DNA of 64,000 nucleotides from an uncultured Pelagibacteraceae bacterium (GTDB taxonomy: Bacteria > Pseudomonadota > Alphaproteobacteria > Pelagibacterales > Pelagibacteraceae): assembly GCA_902567495.1 (NCBI GenBank), contig CACFMO010000004.1, positions 1 through 64,000 on the forward strand, read 5' to 3'. The position numbers were made by a program, and so were the translations under genes. How positions within the stretch are numbered: the stretch's first letter is position 1; every line of letters starts with the position of its first letter. The notes beneath the pieces were generated by a model. It ran no database searches. It was not told where the DNA came from and saw nothing but the letters and a program-made list of their open reading frames with translations. This document shows positions 1 through 11,475 of the stretch, piece by piece.

Positions 1-245
1 CATAGAATGATGATCTGGAAAAGGTGTTGCTGCAACAGGATAAGCAATTACTGATACGAGTAATGCGTAGATCAAACTAAAATTGATATGTAATTTAAAT
101 TTTATTAGAGTGTGAAATGTAAAAAAAGCAATTAAAAAATTCATTAGAGATGCATGGAGAATATAAGAAAACCACGAAACACCAAATATTTTAAAAATTA
201 CTGCTTGTACAAAATCATTCGTTAAACCTGATACAGCCCAAAAAT
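1..245 (-). repeat. Exact second copy of an internal segment of the 518-aa membrane protein gene (identical to 2153..2397)
   Basis: Line-by-line comparison: 1..245 equals 2153..2397 with constant offset 2152; sequences diverge at 246/2398. Confidence 0.97.
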
Positions 246-959
246 GAGATAATAAAAGATAGAAAAAATAAAAATTTTATATTTAAAGACTGAAAATACC
301 CTGCTGGAGTGATTAAAGAGTTTGTATAAATTTACTTTGGAATTTCCAGAATATCTTCTTCTTCTTTCACTTTTTATTCTCGATATTTTTTTTAAGTTAC
401 TTACTATAGCTGCAGGGTATGCCGCCCAAATATCCCTTTTATGTATCAAATATCCAATTGTTTGAAATTTAAGTAAACTAAAATTTCCAAATTTAATTTG
501 ATAACCTGTAAACAAAAATAAAACTGTTTTATGAACCAAGTATAAAAATTTAAACCAAAATGGTTCTTTCCTATTCGTTCTTTCAACAACAATAGCATCT
601 GAGATGTTCGTTTTATTCATTTTAATTAATTCGGTTATTGTATTCGGATCGTCCTGTCCATCTGCATCCATAATTATTATATCCTTATTTATATAGTCTT
701 TATTTTTTTTCAAATGATTAATCGCTAAAGCTATTGCTCTTTGGCTACCCATGTTTTGACTTAAATTTAATATATTAAATTTAATTATGTTATTATTTTT
801 TTTTAATTTTATTTCTTGTTTAAATTTTGAACAATCATTAACTACCAAAATACAAAATTTAAAATTATTTTTTTTTGCTATATAATTTAATTTTGATAAA
901 AGCCTATTAAGGTTTTTCCAATCGTTGTAAACTGGGAGTAGAATTGTATAAACTTTCAT
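222..959 (-). CDS. Family 2 glycosyltransferase, probably 3'-truncated at the repeat junction
   Basis: N-terminal GT2 features (ILLPVYNDWKNLNRLL, VVNDCSKF, MDADGQDDP). The last ~8 codons lie in the duplicated segment, read in a frame different from the parent gene. Confidence 0.8.
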   Translation of the reverse strand: MKVYTILLPVYNDWKNLNRLLSKLNYIAKKNNFKFCILVVNDCSKFKQEIKLKKNNNIIKFNILNLSQNMGSQRAIALAINHLKKNKDYINKDIIIMDADGQDDPNTITELIKMNKTNISDAIVVERTNRKEPFWFKFLYLVHKTVLFLFTGYQIKFGNFSLLKFQTIGYLIHKRDIWAAYPAAIVSNLKKISRIKSERRRRYSGNSKVNLYKLFNHSSRVFSVFKYKIFIFSIFYYLIFGLYQV

Positions 960-1012
960 ATAATATCAATACAATAAAGAACAAACTTTTAAATTATTTA
1001 TTATTATTTTTT

Positions 1013-2569
1013 TTAATTATCACATTTGATAATTGAAAATTTTGTTAATATTTCATTTATTTTTTCCCTCTGTAAACAGTCGTTATCTATTAAATTATCA
1101 AAAACATTTTTTTCTAATGGTTTGATAACGTAAATTGCTTGAATTCCCTTATTTTTAATATGATTGAGAAAAAACTGTTTATAGTCATCGTGATATTTGT
1201 CATTTTTAGTTGGATAAGCCACATCATCATACGTCCTACTAAAAGTATATGTATTTGGGAGTAATGAGGCAATAAATTGGTAATGTGTTATTAAAAACTT
1301 ATTTTTTTTATCATTAGATAGAATATTTATAGTTTTTTTTAAGATTTCAATCTCACTTGAAATTGATCCAGAGAAATTAGGGTTTATCCATTTTAAATAT
1401 TTCAATTTTTTATGAATTTTTTCTGCCTCTCCAAGATTTTCCAATTTTGTATTTTCCATTTCCATAAATTTTCTATTATCGACATAGCTTATTTTGTAAT
1501 AAGTTGTTGAGCTTATAGCCAAGAGAATAACTAAATAAATTAAATATTTTTTTTTTATTATTTTTTCCATGTATACATGGGAAAAACCAAGAAATATTGG
1601 GATTATAAAAAAAATAAATTTTTGATTTAAAGTCAACAGTTGATTTAATATTAGAGCATAGGCTGTAAATATTAATGAACATAATATAAAAAAATCTTTT
1701 TGTTTAAAAAATTTTATGTCTTTAGTAAAATTATTAATTAATAGATATATCAATGGTAATATAGCAATATGTATAAGTTTATATCTTAAAAATAATCTAT
1801 TAAATTCTAAAGGAAACAAAAATTCTAAAAGTCTATTATCTCCAATGGTTATTGGATACATTATATATTGAATATAAAATGAGTAGAAAGAGATTTTATT
1901 AAACATAAATAGAAAGAAAAATAATATTAAAATAAAAGAAAACCCTAAAAATAAAACTCCAATTTTTTTGAATGAGAAGTTATAAATAAAATAAATTAAA
2001 CCTAAAAAAGATATTATTATAAAAATGTATGCTGCGGGCGTTTGCTTTGAAAAAAAACCTAAAACTAAAAAAACAGGTAATAAAAATAAATAAAAATTCG
2101 AATTTGTCTTCAAATGTAATAGAAAGCAAAAAAGCCCAATTATGGAAAAAATCATAGAATGATGATCTGGAAAAGGTGTTGCTGCAACAGGATAAGCAAT
2201 TACTGATACGAGTAATGCGTAGATCAAACTAAAATTGATATGTAATTTAAATTTTATTAGAGTGTGAAATGTAAAAAAAGCAATTAAAAAATTCATTAGA
2301 GATGCATGGAGAATATAAGAAAACCACGAAACACCAAATATTTTAAAAATTACTGCTTGTACAAAATCATTCGTTAAACCTGATACAGCCCAAAAATCTT
2401 TGATTGGAAACTCTCCATTCAAAACCCTATTTCCAGAGTCAAAAAAGAGAAATGAATCTATGGGGTAAACACCTAAATAACCATAATACTGATTAATAAA
2501 TATAGAAAAAAAGAAAATTATTGATAAGTAGAAAATTTTTATATTTTCAAAATTTAAATTAGATTTCAT
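1013..2569 (-). CDS. Multi-spanning membrane protein, GT-C glycosyltransferase-like
   Basis: Many hydrophobic segments; N-terminal YPIDSFLFFDSGNRVLNGEFPIKDFW resembles GT-C mannosyltransferase-type enzymes. Confidence 0.6.
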   Translation of the reverse strand: MKSNLNFENIKIFYLSIIFFFSIFINQYYGYLGVYPIDSFLFFDSGNRVLNGEFPIKDFWAVSGLTNDFVQAVIFKIFGVSWFSYILHASLMNFLIAFFTFHTLIKFKLHINFSLIYALLVSVIAYPVAATPFPDHHSMIFSIIGLFCFLLHLKTNSNFYLFLLPVFLVLGFFSKQTPAAYIFIIISFLGLIYFIYNFSFKKIGVLFLGFSFILILFFFLFMFNKISFYSFYIQYIMYPITIGDNRLLEFLFPLEFNRLFLRYKLIHIAILPLIYLLINNFTKDIKFFKQKDFFILCSLIFTAYALILNQLLTLNQKFIFFIIPIFLGFSHVYMEKIIKKKYLIYLVILLAISSTTYYKISYVDNRKFMEMENTKLENLGEAEKIHKKLKYLKWINPNFSGSISSEIEILKKTINILSNDKKNKFLITHYQFIASLLPNTYTFSRTYDDVAYPTKNDKYHDDYKQFFLNHIKNKGIQAIYVIKPLEKNVFDNLIDNDCLQREKINEILTKFSIIKCDN

Positions 2570-2580
2570 TAAAAATGAAA

Positions 2581-4467
2581 TTACTTTTCAAGGAAACTTT
2601 TTAATTGTTTTGATCTGCTTGGATGCTTTAGCTTTCTCAGAGCTTTCGCCTCTATTTGCCTTATTCTTTCTCTGGTAACATTAAACTGTAAACCAACTTC
2701 CTCTAAAGTATGGTCAGTGTTCATTCCAATTCCAAATCTCATTCTTAGAACCCTCTCTTCTCTTGGTGTTAGGGAGGCTAAAATTTTAGTTGTTGACTCG
2801 CTAAGATTAGACCTGATAGCAGTATCTAAAGGCTGTAAAGCATTTTTATCTTCTATGAAATCTCCTAAGCTACTATCTTCTTCATCACCTACTGGTGTTT
2901 CAAGAGATACAGGTTCCTTAGAAATTTTTAAAACTTTTCTAACTTTTTCCAATGGCATAGCCAGTTTTTTTGCAAGTTCTTCTGGCGTCGCCTCTCTACC
3001 AAACTCACTTAATATTTGTCTTTGTGTCCTCACAATTTTATTAATCGTTTCGATCATGTGAACTGGAATCCTTATTGTTCTTGCTTGATCTGCTATTGAT
3101 CTAGTAATTGCTTGTCTGATCCACCAAGTAGCATAAGTAGAGAATTTGTATCCACGTCGGTATTCAAACTTATCAACTGCTTTCATTAATCCAATGTTTC
3201 CCTCCTGGATGAGGTCTAAAAACTGAAGACCACGGTTTGTGTATTTTTTTGCTATAGAAATTACCAACCTCAAATTTGCTTCAACCATTTCTTTTTTTGC
3301 AATTCGAGATTCTCTTTCACCCTTTTGTATTCTTTTAACTAATGATTTGAATTCTCCAACTGACAATTCTATTTTTTTACTAAATTCAATAAGTCTATCT
3401 CTTATTTCATGAAATTCTTTTTTATGTTTTTTAAAAAAGTTTTTCCATGTTTTGTTCTCTTTTAAAAATGTTTCAAATTTTGAATTTATTTCATTTCCTA
3501 CATAATATTTTATAAATTCTTCTCTTGAAATTTTATTTTCATTTGCAAGTCTTAGTAGGACACCTTCTAATGATAATATTTTTTTGTTCTCTTTGTAATG
3601 GGCCTGGACCAATTCTTCAACAACAGAGGGGCTTAATTGAAGGTTTTCAAAATCTTCAACTAGGATACTTTGTATTTTTTTAAGATTTTTGTTTTTAGAA
3701 ACTGACAACTCTTGAGAGTTTAGAATGCAATTAAGTTTTTCTATTTGATATTTTTTTAGTTTGGTATAATTTTTTGAGAGATTTTGAATAAGAGATATTA
3801 CTTTAGGTTTTATTTCTTCTTCCATTGCTGCAAGAGAAACATTAAATTCGTCATTTTGATCAACATATTCCTCTGTCTTTTCATCATTTTTATCTTTTGA
3901 CTCATCTTTTTTTTCTTTTGAATTATTGTTTTTTAATTTTTCTTTTGCAACTTTCTTTAAATTTTCATCTTCTGAATTATCATTCTCAAAATCTTCATAT
4001 GTTGAGTCGATGTCTATTATATCTCTAACTAAAAGTTCGTTTTTTTCAAGCTGGTCTTTCCACTCAAAGATTTTTTTTGAGATTAGAGGACTCTGAGTAA
4101 GAGCATTAATCATAACATTTTTTCCTGCCTCAATTCTTTTTGCAATTGCAATTTCTCCATCTCTTGATAGAAGTTCAACTCCACCCATTTCCCGTAAGTA
4201 CATTCTAATTGGATCATCACTTTTTTCTGAGGATTTTTCAGACTCAGCTTGGCTGACATCTTTTTTCTTCAGTGACTGAAATTCAGACTTTTTTGAGACT
4301 AACGTTACTTTTTTATCAAAAAGAATAATTAAAGCTTTTTCTAAATTTTCGTGTGAGCTATTTCTTTTACCTAGTGATTTTCCAAGTTCTTCATAAGTAA
4401 TAAAACCCCTATGAACACCTTTATCTAAAAGACGTTCAAATGACTTGGTTATTAGTTTGGTTTTCAT
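2581..4467 (-). CDS. rpoD: RNA polymerase sigma factor RpoD (sigma-70)
   Basis: Region 2/3/4 motifs: [96 protein letters not shown]. Confidence 0.97.
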   Translation of the reverse strand: MKTKLITKSFERLLDKGVHRGFITYEELGKSLGKRNSSHENLEKALIILFDKKVTLVSKKSEFQSLKKKDVSQAESEKSSEKSDDPIRMYLREMGGVELLSRDGEIAIAKRIEAGKNVMINALTQSPLISKKIFEWKDQLEKNELLVRDIIDIDSTYEDFENDNSEDENLKKVAKEKLKNNNSKEKKDESKDKNDEKTEEYVDQNDEFNVSLAAMEEEIKPKVISLIQNLSKNYTKLKKYQIEKLNCILNSQELSVSKNKNLKKIQSILVEDFENLQLSPSVVEELVQAHYKENKKILSLEGVLLRLANENKISREEFIKYYVGNEINSKFETFLKENKTWKNFFKKHKKEFHEIRDRLIEFSKKIELSVGEFKSLVKRIQKGERESRIAKKEMVEANLRLVISIAKKYTNRGLQFLDLIQEGNIGLMKAVDKFEYRRGYKFSTYATWWIRQAITRSIADQARTIRIPVHMIETINKIVRTQRQILSEFGREATPEELAKKLAMPLEKVRKVLKISKEPVSLETPVGDEEDSSLGDFIEDKNALQPLDTAIRSNLSESTTKILASLTPREERVLRMRFGIGMNTDHTLEEVGLQFNVTRERIRQIEAKALRKLKHPSRSKQLKSFLEK

Positions 4468-4526
4468 ACAGTCAGATTATTGATTAAGTATATATAGAGA
4501 CAAATTATTAAAAATCTATACTTAAT

Positions 4527-6290
4527 TTACTCTTTATTTATCTTACTTTTAAGCTTTATTAAGTCAGAGTATGATTTTTCATCAAATTTCTCTATGAGCT
4601 TATTTTCTAGATTCTCAATTTTTTTAGAAAATTTGATATCATTAAGTTCTTTAAGAATTTCATTTAATAACTCAATTTGTTTTTCTTCATCTTTTTTTAA
4701 AAAAATATTTTTGATTACAGAGTTTTGGTTAATATCGCTTATCAAATTTAAATATCTTTTCGCTAATTCATCTAAATCTTTTTGATCAAATTTATGTTCA
4801 GATATAATCCCTAAAAGTTCTGACTTAAGCTTGTTAAGCTTACTACTCGAAAATTGAATATCATCAAAAAGCTCTGCTCTTGGTGAAATAATATTAGGGT
4901 GATTAAACATTATATACAAAATCGAATATTCTTTAATTTCCTCTTTAGAAAGATGTTCTTTTGCAAAAGAAATTTTTTTTGTCTCATTTAAAATTCTGTA
5001 ATTATTAATTATTTTGCCTTTACCTCTTTGTAAAGGTGTTAAATTTCTAATTTTTTCAAGATAGTTTTCAAGAATATATTTTCTTAAAGTTTTATCTTTA
5101 ATAGTCTCACAAAGATTTCTAAATTTTTTTTCAAATTTGGTCGAAGCAAAAGGATCAGATCTATCTAGATTATTTAAATAATTTTTCCAAATAAATTCTT
5201 CAATTGATAATTTGTTTGTTAAAAATTCTACAAAAGCTTTTTTTCCTTTTTCTTTTATAAAATCATCAGGATCAACTCCTTTTGATAATTTAACAAATCC
5301 AATTTTATTGCTCTCCTTTATGTGAGGTAGAAGACTTTCTGCAATACGCAAAGCTGCCCTTTGACCACTCACATCCCCGTCTAAACACAAAATTGGATTT
5401 GAAAAAAACTTCCAAATAAGATTAATTTGATTTTCTGTGAGTGCAGTCCCTGAGTTTGAAACAACATTTTTGATTCCAGCAGAATAAATACTTATAACAT
5501 CCATATAACCCTCGACAACTATAACTTCTGAATCTTTATTAGGAAATGATTTTGCCTTATCTAAATTAAAAATATGTTTACCTTTTTTATAAAATTCTGT
5601 TTCGGGTGAATTAATATACTTTGCGATTTTTTTATCTTTAATAATTCTTCCTCCAAAAGCCACTATATCGCCGACTATGTTTTTGATTGGAAATATAATT
5701 CTTGAGTGGAATCTATTTATATATTTTTTAAATTTTTCATTATTATAAAATAATCCAGTTTCCAAAATATTTTTTTCTGAATAATTTTTTATCAAATTTG
5801 AATAATAATCTGAGTTGCTCGGAACATATCCAATTTGAAACTCAAGAATGGTTTCTTTTCCAATTCCACGCTTGTTCAAATAATCCATCGAAAAATCAAA
5901 ATTTTCTAGAAGAAGTTTATGATGGTGGATGGTAAAATCTTTAAAAATATTTTTATAATTTTGGTATCTTTTTTCTTTCTCCACATCGAATTTAGAGAAT
6001 CTATATGGTTGCATTCCAGCTTGAGAGGCAAGTTGTCTTACCGCTTCTCCAAATTTTAATGATTGGGTTTTCATTAAGAAATCAAAGATATTACCATGTT
6101 CGCCGGAACTAAAGCAGTGATAAAATCCTTTTTCATCACTAACAGTAAACGACGGTGTTTTTTCAGATGTAAAAGGAGAAAGGCCGACAAACTCTTTTCC
6201 TCTTCTATTTAATTTTACGGTTTTTCCAACAACTTGTGAAACTTTTAATCTTAACTTTATTTCATCTAAATAATTTTTCGGATATTTCAT
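4527..6290 (-). CDS. dnaG: DNA primase DnaG with degenerate zinc-binding motif
   Basis: EKTPSFTVSDEKGFYHCF, TOPRIM region VIVVEGYMDVISIYSAGIKNVVSNSGTALTENQ; located next to rpoD. Confidence 0.95.
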   Translation of the reverse strand: MKYPKNYLDEIKLRLKVSQVVGKTVKLNRRGKEFVGLSPFTSEKTPSFTVSDEKGFYHCFSSGEHGNIFDFLMKTQSLKFGEAVRQLASQAGMQPYRFSKFDVEKEKRYQNYKNIFKDFTIHHHKLLLENFDFSMDYLNKRGIGKETILEFQIGYVPSNSDYYSNLIKNYSEKNILETGLFYNNEKFKKYINRFHSRIIFPIKNIVGDIVAFGGRIIKDKKIAKYINSPETEFYKKGKHIFNLDKAKSFPNKDSEVIVVEGYMDVISIYSAGIKNVVSNSGTALTENQINLIWKFFSNPILCLDGDVSGQRAALRIAESLLPHIKESNKIGFVKLSKGVDPDDFIKEKGKKAFVEFLTNKLSIEEFIWKNYLNNLDRSDPFASTKFEKKFRNLCETIKDKTLRKYILENYLEKIRNLTPLQRGKGKIINNYRILNETKKISFAKEHLSKEEIKEYSILYIMFNHPNIISPRAELFDDIQFSSSKLNKLKSELLGIISEHKFDQKDLDELAKRYLNLISDINQNSVIKNIFLKKDEEKQIELLNEILKELNDIKFSKKIENLENKLIEKFDEKSYSDLIKLKSKINKE

Positions 6291-6291
6291 T

Positions 6292-6747
6292 TTATTTTAA
6301 ATTTTCTTTTATTATTTGACTGACTTTTGAAAAATCCATAACATCTGCGTGTTCCTTTTTTAACGCTCCTATTACTTTGCCCATGTCTTTTATGGAGGAA
6401 GCACCTACTTGATTAATTTTTTCAATACACAGCTTTTTTGTTTCTTCATCATTTAGTTGTTTCGGCAAAAATTCATTTATAATTGATATTTCTGACAATT
6501 CATTCTCTAGAAGCTCTTTTCTTCCTGCTTTTTTGTAGGCTTCACAAGAGTCATTTCTTTGTTTTACCATTTTTTTTAAAAGTGATGTTAAATCACTGTC
6601 GGGTAATACATTTTTGTCCTTAATTTTTTTTGCAATTATGTTGTCTTTTATAGCTGCGATAATCAACCTTAAGGTGGAATAAGTTTTTTTGTCTTGAGCT
6701 TTTAGGGCTTCGCTTAGCTTAGTTTCTATTTTGCTTTGAAGGGACAT
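6292..6747 (-). CDS. GatB/YqeY domain-containing protein
   Basis: TLRLIIAAIKD...YKKAGRKELLENELSEISIINEFLPKQL is YqeY-like; adjacent to dnaG. Confidence 0.9.
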   Translation of the reverse strand: MSLQSKIETKLSEALKAQDKKTYSTLRLIIAAIKDNIIAKKIKDKNVLPDSDLTSLLKKMVKQRNDSCEAYKKAGRKELLENELSEISIINEFLPKQLNDEETKKLCIEKINQVGASSIKDMGKVIGALKKEHADVMDFSKVSQIIKENLK

Positions 6748-6801
6748 ATAAATTTAAACTTACTTTAATCACATTTTTTTTCAAAAGAAAAAAGAATGGG
6801 G

Positions 6802-6830
6802 TTGACGGCTGTGAACCTTTTTCATATAAA
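6802..6830 (+). promoter_or_regulatory. Putative sigma-70 promoter for carA: TTGACG-17 bp-TATAAA
   Basis: ttgacg 6802..6807, 17-nt spacer, tataaa 6825..6830, about 40 bp upstream of the annotated carA start. Confidence 0.7.
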
Positions 6831-6871
6831 GCCGAAAACCCTAATTAAAAGGATTTACTTTAACTCATGAG

Positions 6872-8074
6872 TTGTATTTGAGACAGGTCAAAAACAAAAA
6901 AAATAAATCACAAAATTTTTCAACAGGTATTTTAGTTTTTGAAGATGGCACCAAATTTTTTGGAATTGGGATTGGCCATGAAGGAAGTGCAGTTGGTGAG
7001 GTTTGTTTCAATACGTCGATAACTGGCTATCAAGAAATAATAACAGATCCATCTTACTCCGATCAAATTATAAACTTTACGTTCCCCCACATTGGAAATG
7101 TAGGAACAAATATTGAAGATAATGAGGCTGATAAAACATGGGCAAAAGGAGTTATTCTTAATTCAAATATAACTGATCCATCTAATTATAGGTCAATTCA
7201 AAAATTAGATAAATGGCTCAAAAAGAGAAAAATTATTGGAATTGTAGGATTAGATACTAGAGTTATTACAAACTATATAAGAGACAAAGGTGCTCCCAAG
7301 GGAGCAATACAATTTTTGAGAAAAGGAAATCATAATTTAAAAAAACTTTTAAAAATTACAAAATCGTGGAATGGATTATTGGGCCTAGACTTAGCTAAAA
7401 AAGTTACATGTAAAAACATTTATAAATGGAAATCTTTAAAGTCTTGGGATAAAAAAAATGGTTACGTTAAAAATAAAAAAAATAAATATCAAATTATCGC
7501 AATTGATTACGGAATGAAAAAAAATCAATTAAGATGTTTTTCTGATATTAATTGCGGTGTTACAGTTGTCCCAGCAAACTTTTCAGCAGATAAGATTTTA
7601 AAGCTTAAGCCTCATGGGGTTTTTTTATCAAATGGTCCAGGAGACCCTGCAGCAACTGGAAGGTATGCAATACCAATTGTAAAAAAATTAATAGAAAATA
7701 AAATACCTATTTTTGGTATCTGCCTAGGCCATCAAATTTTATCATTAGCTCTAGGAGCAAAAACTAAAAAAATGTCATTGGGTCACAGAGGTGCAAACCA
7801 TCCTGTTAAAGATCTAACCACAAATAAAGTCGAAATTACAAGTCAAAATCATGGTTTTGAAGTTGATGCTAAATCAATTCCTAAAAATGTAAAAGTCACC
7901 CACAAATCTCTTTTTGATGGGTCTATTGAAGGTATAGAGGTAAAAGATAAAAAACTATTTTCAGTTCAATATCATCCAGAGGCTAATCCTGGACCACAAG
8001 ATAGTAAATATTTATTCGAAAAATTTTTAAACAATATAAAATCAAGAAAAAATGGGAAAAAGAAAAGATATTAA
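6872..8074 (+). CDS. carA: Carbamoyl-phosphate synthase small subunit
   Basis: [42 protein letters not shown]; GATase GICLGHQ. Annotated start is TTG, so the true start is uncertain. Confidence 0.97.
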   Translation: MYLRQVKNKKNKSQNFSTGILVFEDGTKFFGIGIGHEGSAVGEVCFNTSITGYQEIITDPSYSDQIINFTFPHIGNVGTNIEDNEADKTWAKGVILNSNITDPSNYRSIQKLDKWLKKRKIIGIVGLDTRVITNYIRDKGAPKGAIQFLRKGNHNLKKLLKITKSWNGLLGLDLAKKVTCKNIYKWKSLKSWDKKNGYVKNKKNKYQIIAIDYGMKKNQLRCFSDINCGVTVVPANFSADKILKLKPHGVFLSNGPGDPAATGRYAIPIVKKLIENKIPIFGICLGHQILSLALGAKTKKMSLGHRGANHPVKDLTTNKVEITSQNHGFEVDAKSIPKNVKVTHKSLFDGSIEGIEVKDKKLFSVQYHPEANPGPQDSKYLFEKFLNNIKSRKNGKKKRY

Positions 8075-11000
8075 AAAAATTTTAGTCATTGGTGCGGGAC
8101 CAATTGTGATTGGTCAAGCCTGTGAGTTTGACTATTCGGGAACTCAGGCATGTAAAGCGCTTAAAGACGAAGGTTATAAAGTAATTTTAATTAATTCAAA
8201 TCCTGCAACAATTATGACTGATCCAGAGGTTGCTGATAAAACTTATATAGAGCCAATTACAACCGAGATTGTCGAAAAAATTATAAAAAAAGAAAAACCG
8301 TGTGCAATTCTTCCAACTATGGGTGGGCAGACAGCATTAAATACTGCAATCTCAATGGAAAAAAAAGGAATACTAAAGAAAAATAAAGTAGAATTGATTG
8401 GAGCAAAAGCTTCGGCAATATCAAGGGCAGAAGATAGAGCGCTTTTTAGAAAAGCAATGAAAGAGATAAAACTTGATTTGCCTAAGTCTGAAATTCTTAA
8501 CTCATTTAAAAACGCCAAAAAAGTTTTCAAAAAAATTGGATTACCTGCAATTATCAGACCTTCTTTCACTTTGGGCGGTTCAGGTGGTGGAATAGCAAAA
8601 ACCAAAAAAGAATTTTTTAACTTAATTAAATCTGGAATTACAGAGTCCCCCCAAAATCAAGTGCTTGTGGAAGAGTCATTAGAAGGGTGGAAAGAATTTG
8701 AGATGGAGGTTGTAAGGGATAAAAATGATAACTGTATAATAATTTGTTCAATTGAAAATGTTGATCCAATGGGAACTCATACGGGAGACTCTGTTACAGT
8801 GGCACCGGCATTAACATTAACCGATAAAGAGTTTCAAGTGATGAGGAATGCCTCAATCGAATGTTTGAGGAAAATTGGAGTAGAGACTGGTGGATCTAAT
8901 GTTCAGTTTGCAATCAATCCTAAAGACGGAAGAATGGTTATAATTGAAATGAACCCAAGAGTTTCAAGATCTTCAGCATTAGCATCAAAAGCTACAGGAT
9001 TTCCAATTGCGAAAGTTGCTGCTAAACTTGCTATTGGTTATACCCTTGATGAATTAAAAAATGAAATTACCGGATCAACACCTGCATCTTTTGAACCAAC
9101 AATTGATTATGTGGTAACGAAGATCCCAAGATTTACTTTTGAAAAATTTAAGTCGGCCGAAATAAAGCTTGGAACATCAATGAAATCTGTAGGTGAAGCA
9201 ATGGCAATTGGAAGAAATTTTAAAGAGTCTTTGCAGAAAGGCTTAGTATCTTTAGAGGTTGGGTATAAAGGTTTGGACTCATTGAATAATGTAACAAATA
9301 AAGAGTTAAGAAAAAAATTGAAACAGAATTTGCCTGACAAACTTATTGTAGTTGCAGAAGCAATAAGAAGAAATATAAATATTAAGAATATTTACAGATT
9401 AACAAATATCGATCCTTGGTTTCTTGATCAGATATCTGAGATCATTAAAGCAGAAAAAAAATTAAAAAAGAATGGAGTTCCAAAAACCTTTAAAGAATTT
9501 TCTTTTATTAAATCAATCGGATTTTCTGACAGTAAAATTGCCCAATTAACTAAAAGTTCAGTTAATTTTATTGAGAAGAAAAGAAAAAAACTTAAAATTT
9601 TTCCAGTATTTAAAAAAATTGACACTTGTGCAGCAGAATTTAAATCAGAAACACCTTATATGTATTCAACATATCAAAAATTATCAGGCAATTCTGTCGA
9701 CTGCGAGTCAAACCCTACAAAAAAAAAGAAAATTATAATCTTGGGAGGTGGACCAAACAGAATTGGTCAGGGTATAGAGTTTGATTATTGTTGTTGCCAG
9801 GCAAGCTTTGCCTTAAAGAAAAAAAAATATGAAACAATAATGATAAATTGCAATCCAGAAACTGTTTCTACTGATTATGATACAAGTGATAGATTATATT
9901 TTGAACCTTTAATTGAAGAACATGTTTTAAATATAATCTATAAAGAAATGGAAAAAGGTAAAGTGCTTGGTGTAATTGCTCAGTTTGGGGGACAAACACC
10001 AATTAAATTAGCTAAAACCTTAAGTGAAAATAAAATTCCAATTTTAGGTACTCAATTTGATTCGATTGATCTTGCAGAGGATAGGGAAAGATTCAAAAAA
10101 ATACTTATTAAAGAAAATCTTAAACAGGCAGAAAGTGGGATTGCTAGAAATAAAAAGGAATCTTTTAAAATAGCAAATAAAATTGGTTTCCCAATTGTAA
10201 TTAGACCATCGTACGTTCTCGGCGGGAGGGGAATGGAAATAATTTATTCTCAGTCCGATCTTAAAAAATATATTGATGAAGCTGTAAAAGTTTCAGGATC
10301 AAATCCTGTTTTGATTGATAGATTTCTTAATGATGCAACTGAAGTTGACGTTGACGCAATTTGTGACGGTAAATCAGTTTTTGTAGCTGGAATTATGGAA
10401 CATATTGAAGAAGCAGGAATACATTCAGGGGACTCAGCGTGTTCTTTACCTCCATATACTTTAAGCAAAGAAATTATTAAAAAAATTGAAATTCAAACTG
10501 AACAGTTGGCAAAAGCTTTAAAAGTAATTGGTTTAATAAATATTCAATTTGCTATTAAAGGAAATGAAATTTACGTTCTTGAAGTTAACCCAAGAGCAAG
10601 TAGAACAGTACCGTTTGTGTCAAAAGCAACAGGACTATCGGTAGCAAGAATTGCATCGAGGGTAATGGCAGGAGAAAAATTGTCTAAATTTGATCTTAAA
10701 AAGAAAAATAAAAATACTTTTGCGGTCAAAGAGGCTGTATTTCCTTTCAATAGATTTCCTGAAGTTGATGTTTTGTTGGGTCCTGAAATGAAATCAACAG
10801 GTGAAGCCATGGGCTTCGACAATAATTTTGGTTTGTCTTTTGCCAAAAGCCAAATAGCTAGTAATAATAGTATTCCGCTTAAAGGAAATGCATTTATTTC
10901 GGTTAAAGACAAAGATAAAGATAAAATATTAAATAATGCAAAAAAATTAGTAAAATTTGGTTTCTCTTTATTCGCTACCTCTGGAACTGCAAGATATTTA

Positions 11001-11270
11001 GTTGCCAATGGAGTAAAATGTAAAAAAGTAAATAAAGTTAATCAAGGATCACCTCATATAGTTGAAAGATTAAATAGAAAAAATATTTCTTTGGTTATAA
11101 ATACAACTGAAGGTAAAGACTCTATTTCTGACTCGTTTAGTTTGAGAAGAACAAGTTTAGTGAATAAGGTTCCTTATTTCACAACAATCGCAGCGGCGAA
11201 TGCATGTTTGGAGTCTATTGAAGCATTAAAAAAATACCCAATTAAAGTCAGGGCTTTACAAGATAATTAA
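8052..11270 (+). CDS. carB: Carbamoyl-phosphate synthase large subunit
   Basis: [25 protein letters not shown]; duplicated ATP-grasp halves; MGS domain at the C-terminus. Confidence 0.98.
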   Translation: MGKRKDIKKILVIGAGPIVIGQACEFDYSGTQACKALKDEGYKVILINSNPATIMTDPEVADKTYIEPITTEIVEKIIKKEKPCAILPTMGGQTALNTAISMEKKGILKKNKVELIGAKASAISRAEDRALFRKAMKEIKLDLPKSEILNSFKNAKKVFKKIGLPAIIRPSFTLGGSGGGIAKTKKEFFNLIKSGITESPQNQVLVEESLEGWKEFEMEVVRDKNDNCIIICSIENVDPMGTHTGDSVTVAPALTLTDKEFQVMRNASIECLRKIGVETGGSNVQFAINPKDGRMVIIEMNPRVSRSSALASKATGFPIAKVAAKLAIGYTLDELKNEITGSTPASFEPTIDYVVTKIPRFTFEKFKSAEIKLGTSMKSVGEAMAIGRNFKESLQKGLVSLEVGYKGLDSLNNVTNKELRKKLKQNLPDKLIVVAEAIRRNINIKNIYRLTNIDPWFLDQISEIIKAEKKLKKNGVPKTFKEFSFIKSIGFSDSKIAQLTKSSVNFIEKKRKKLKIFPVFKKIDTCAAEFKSETPYMYSTYQKLSGNSVDCESNPTKKKKIIILGGGPNRIGQGIEFDYCCCQASFALKKKKYETIMINCNPETVSTDYDTSDRLYFEPLIEEHVLNIIYKEMEKGKVLGVIAQFGGQTPIKLAKTLSENKIPILGTQFDSIDLAEDRERFKKILIKENLKQAESGIARNKKESFKIANKIGFPIVIRPSYVLGGRGMEIIYSQSDLKKYIDEAVKVSGSNPVLIDRFLNDATEVDVDAICDGKSVFVAGIMEHIEEAGIHSGDSACSLPPYTLSKEIIKKIEIQTEQLAKALKVIGLINIQFAIKGNEIYVLEVNPRASRTVPFVSKATGLSVARIASRVMAGEKLSKFDLKKKNKNTFAVKEAVFPFNRFPEVDVLLGPEMKSTGEAMGFDNNFGLSFAKSQIASNNSIPLKGNAFISVKDKDKDKILNNAKKLVKFGFSLFATSGTARYLVANGVKCKKVNKVNQGSPHIVERLNRKNISLVINTTEGKDSISDSFSLRRTSLVNKVPYFTTIAAANACLESIEALKKYPIKVRALQDN

Positions 11271-11458
11271 AGTCTACAACTCATATCTTGACCACAACAC
11301 AATGGAGATTTTATTTTTCCATGATCATTAGGACATTTAGATATCTGAACTTGTTTCCCATCTTCAAGTTTTAAATTGTCATTTACTAATGGGGTCGCAC
11401 ATTTACCACAAGTCGCATTCACTGACATTCCACATTTTGAACATTCGTATGTAGCCAT
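11267..11458 (-). CDS. Small Cys-rich zinc-ribbon-like protein (63 aa)
   Basis: CSKC...CGKC...C..DH...CCGQDMSC pattern. Confidence 0.7.
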   Translation of the reverse strand: MATYECSKCGMSVNATCGKCATPLVNDNLKLEDGKQVQISKCPNDHGKIKSPLCCGQDMSCRL

Positions 11459-11475
11459 ATAAAAAATATATACTA

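Noticed and set aside
1476-1682. 68-aa ORF inside the GT-C-like gene (same strand, other frame)
   Set aside because: Nested in a longer, better supported ORF; AT-rich chance frame.
8243-11008. Several long antisense ORFs opposite carB (for example 8243..8605, 10571..11008)
   Set aside because: They lie fully inside a strongly conserved gene, show no family resemblance, and are typical shadow ORFs of codon bias.
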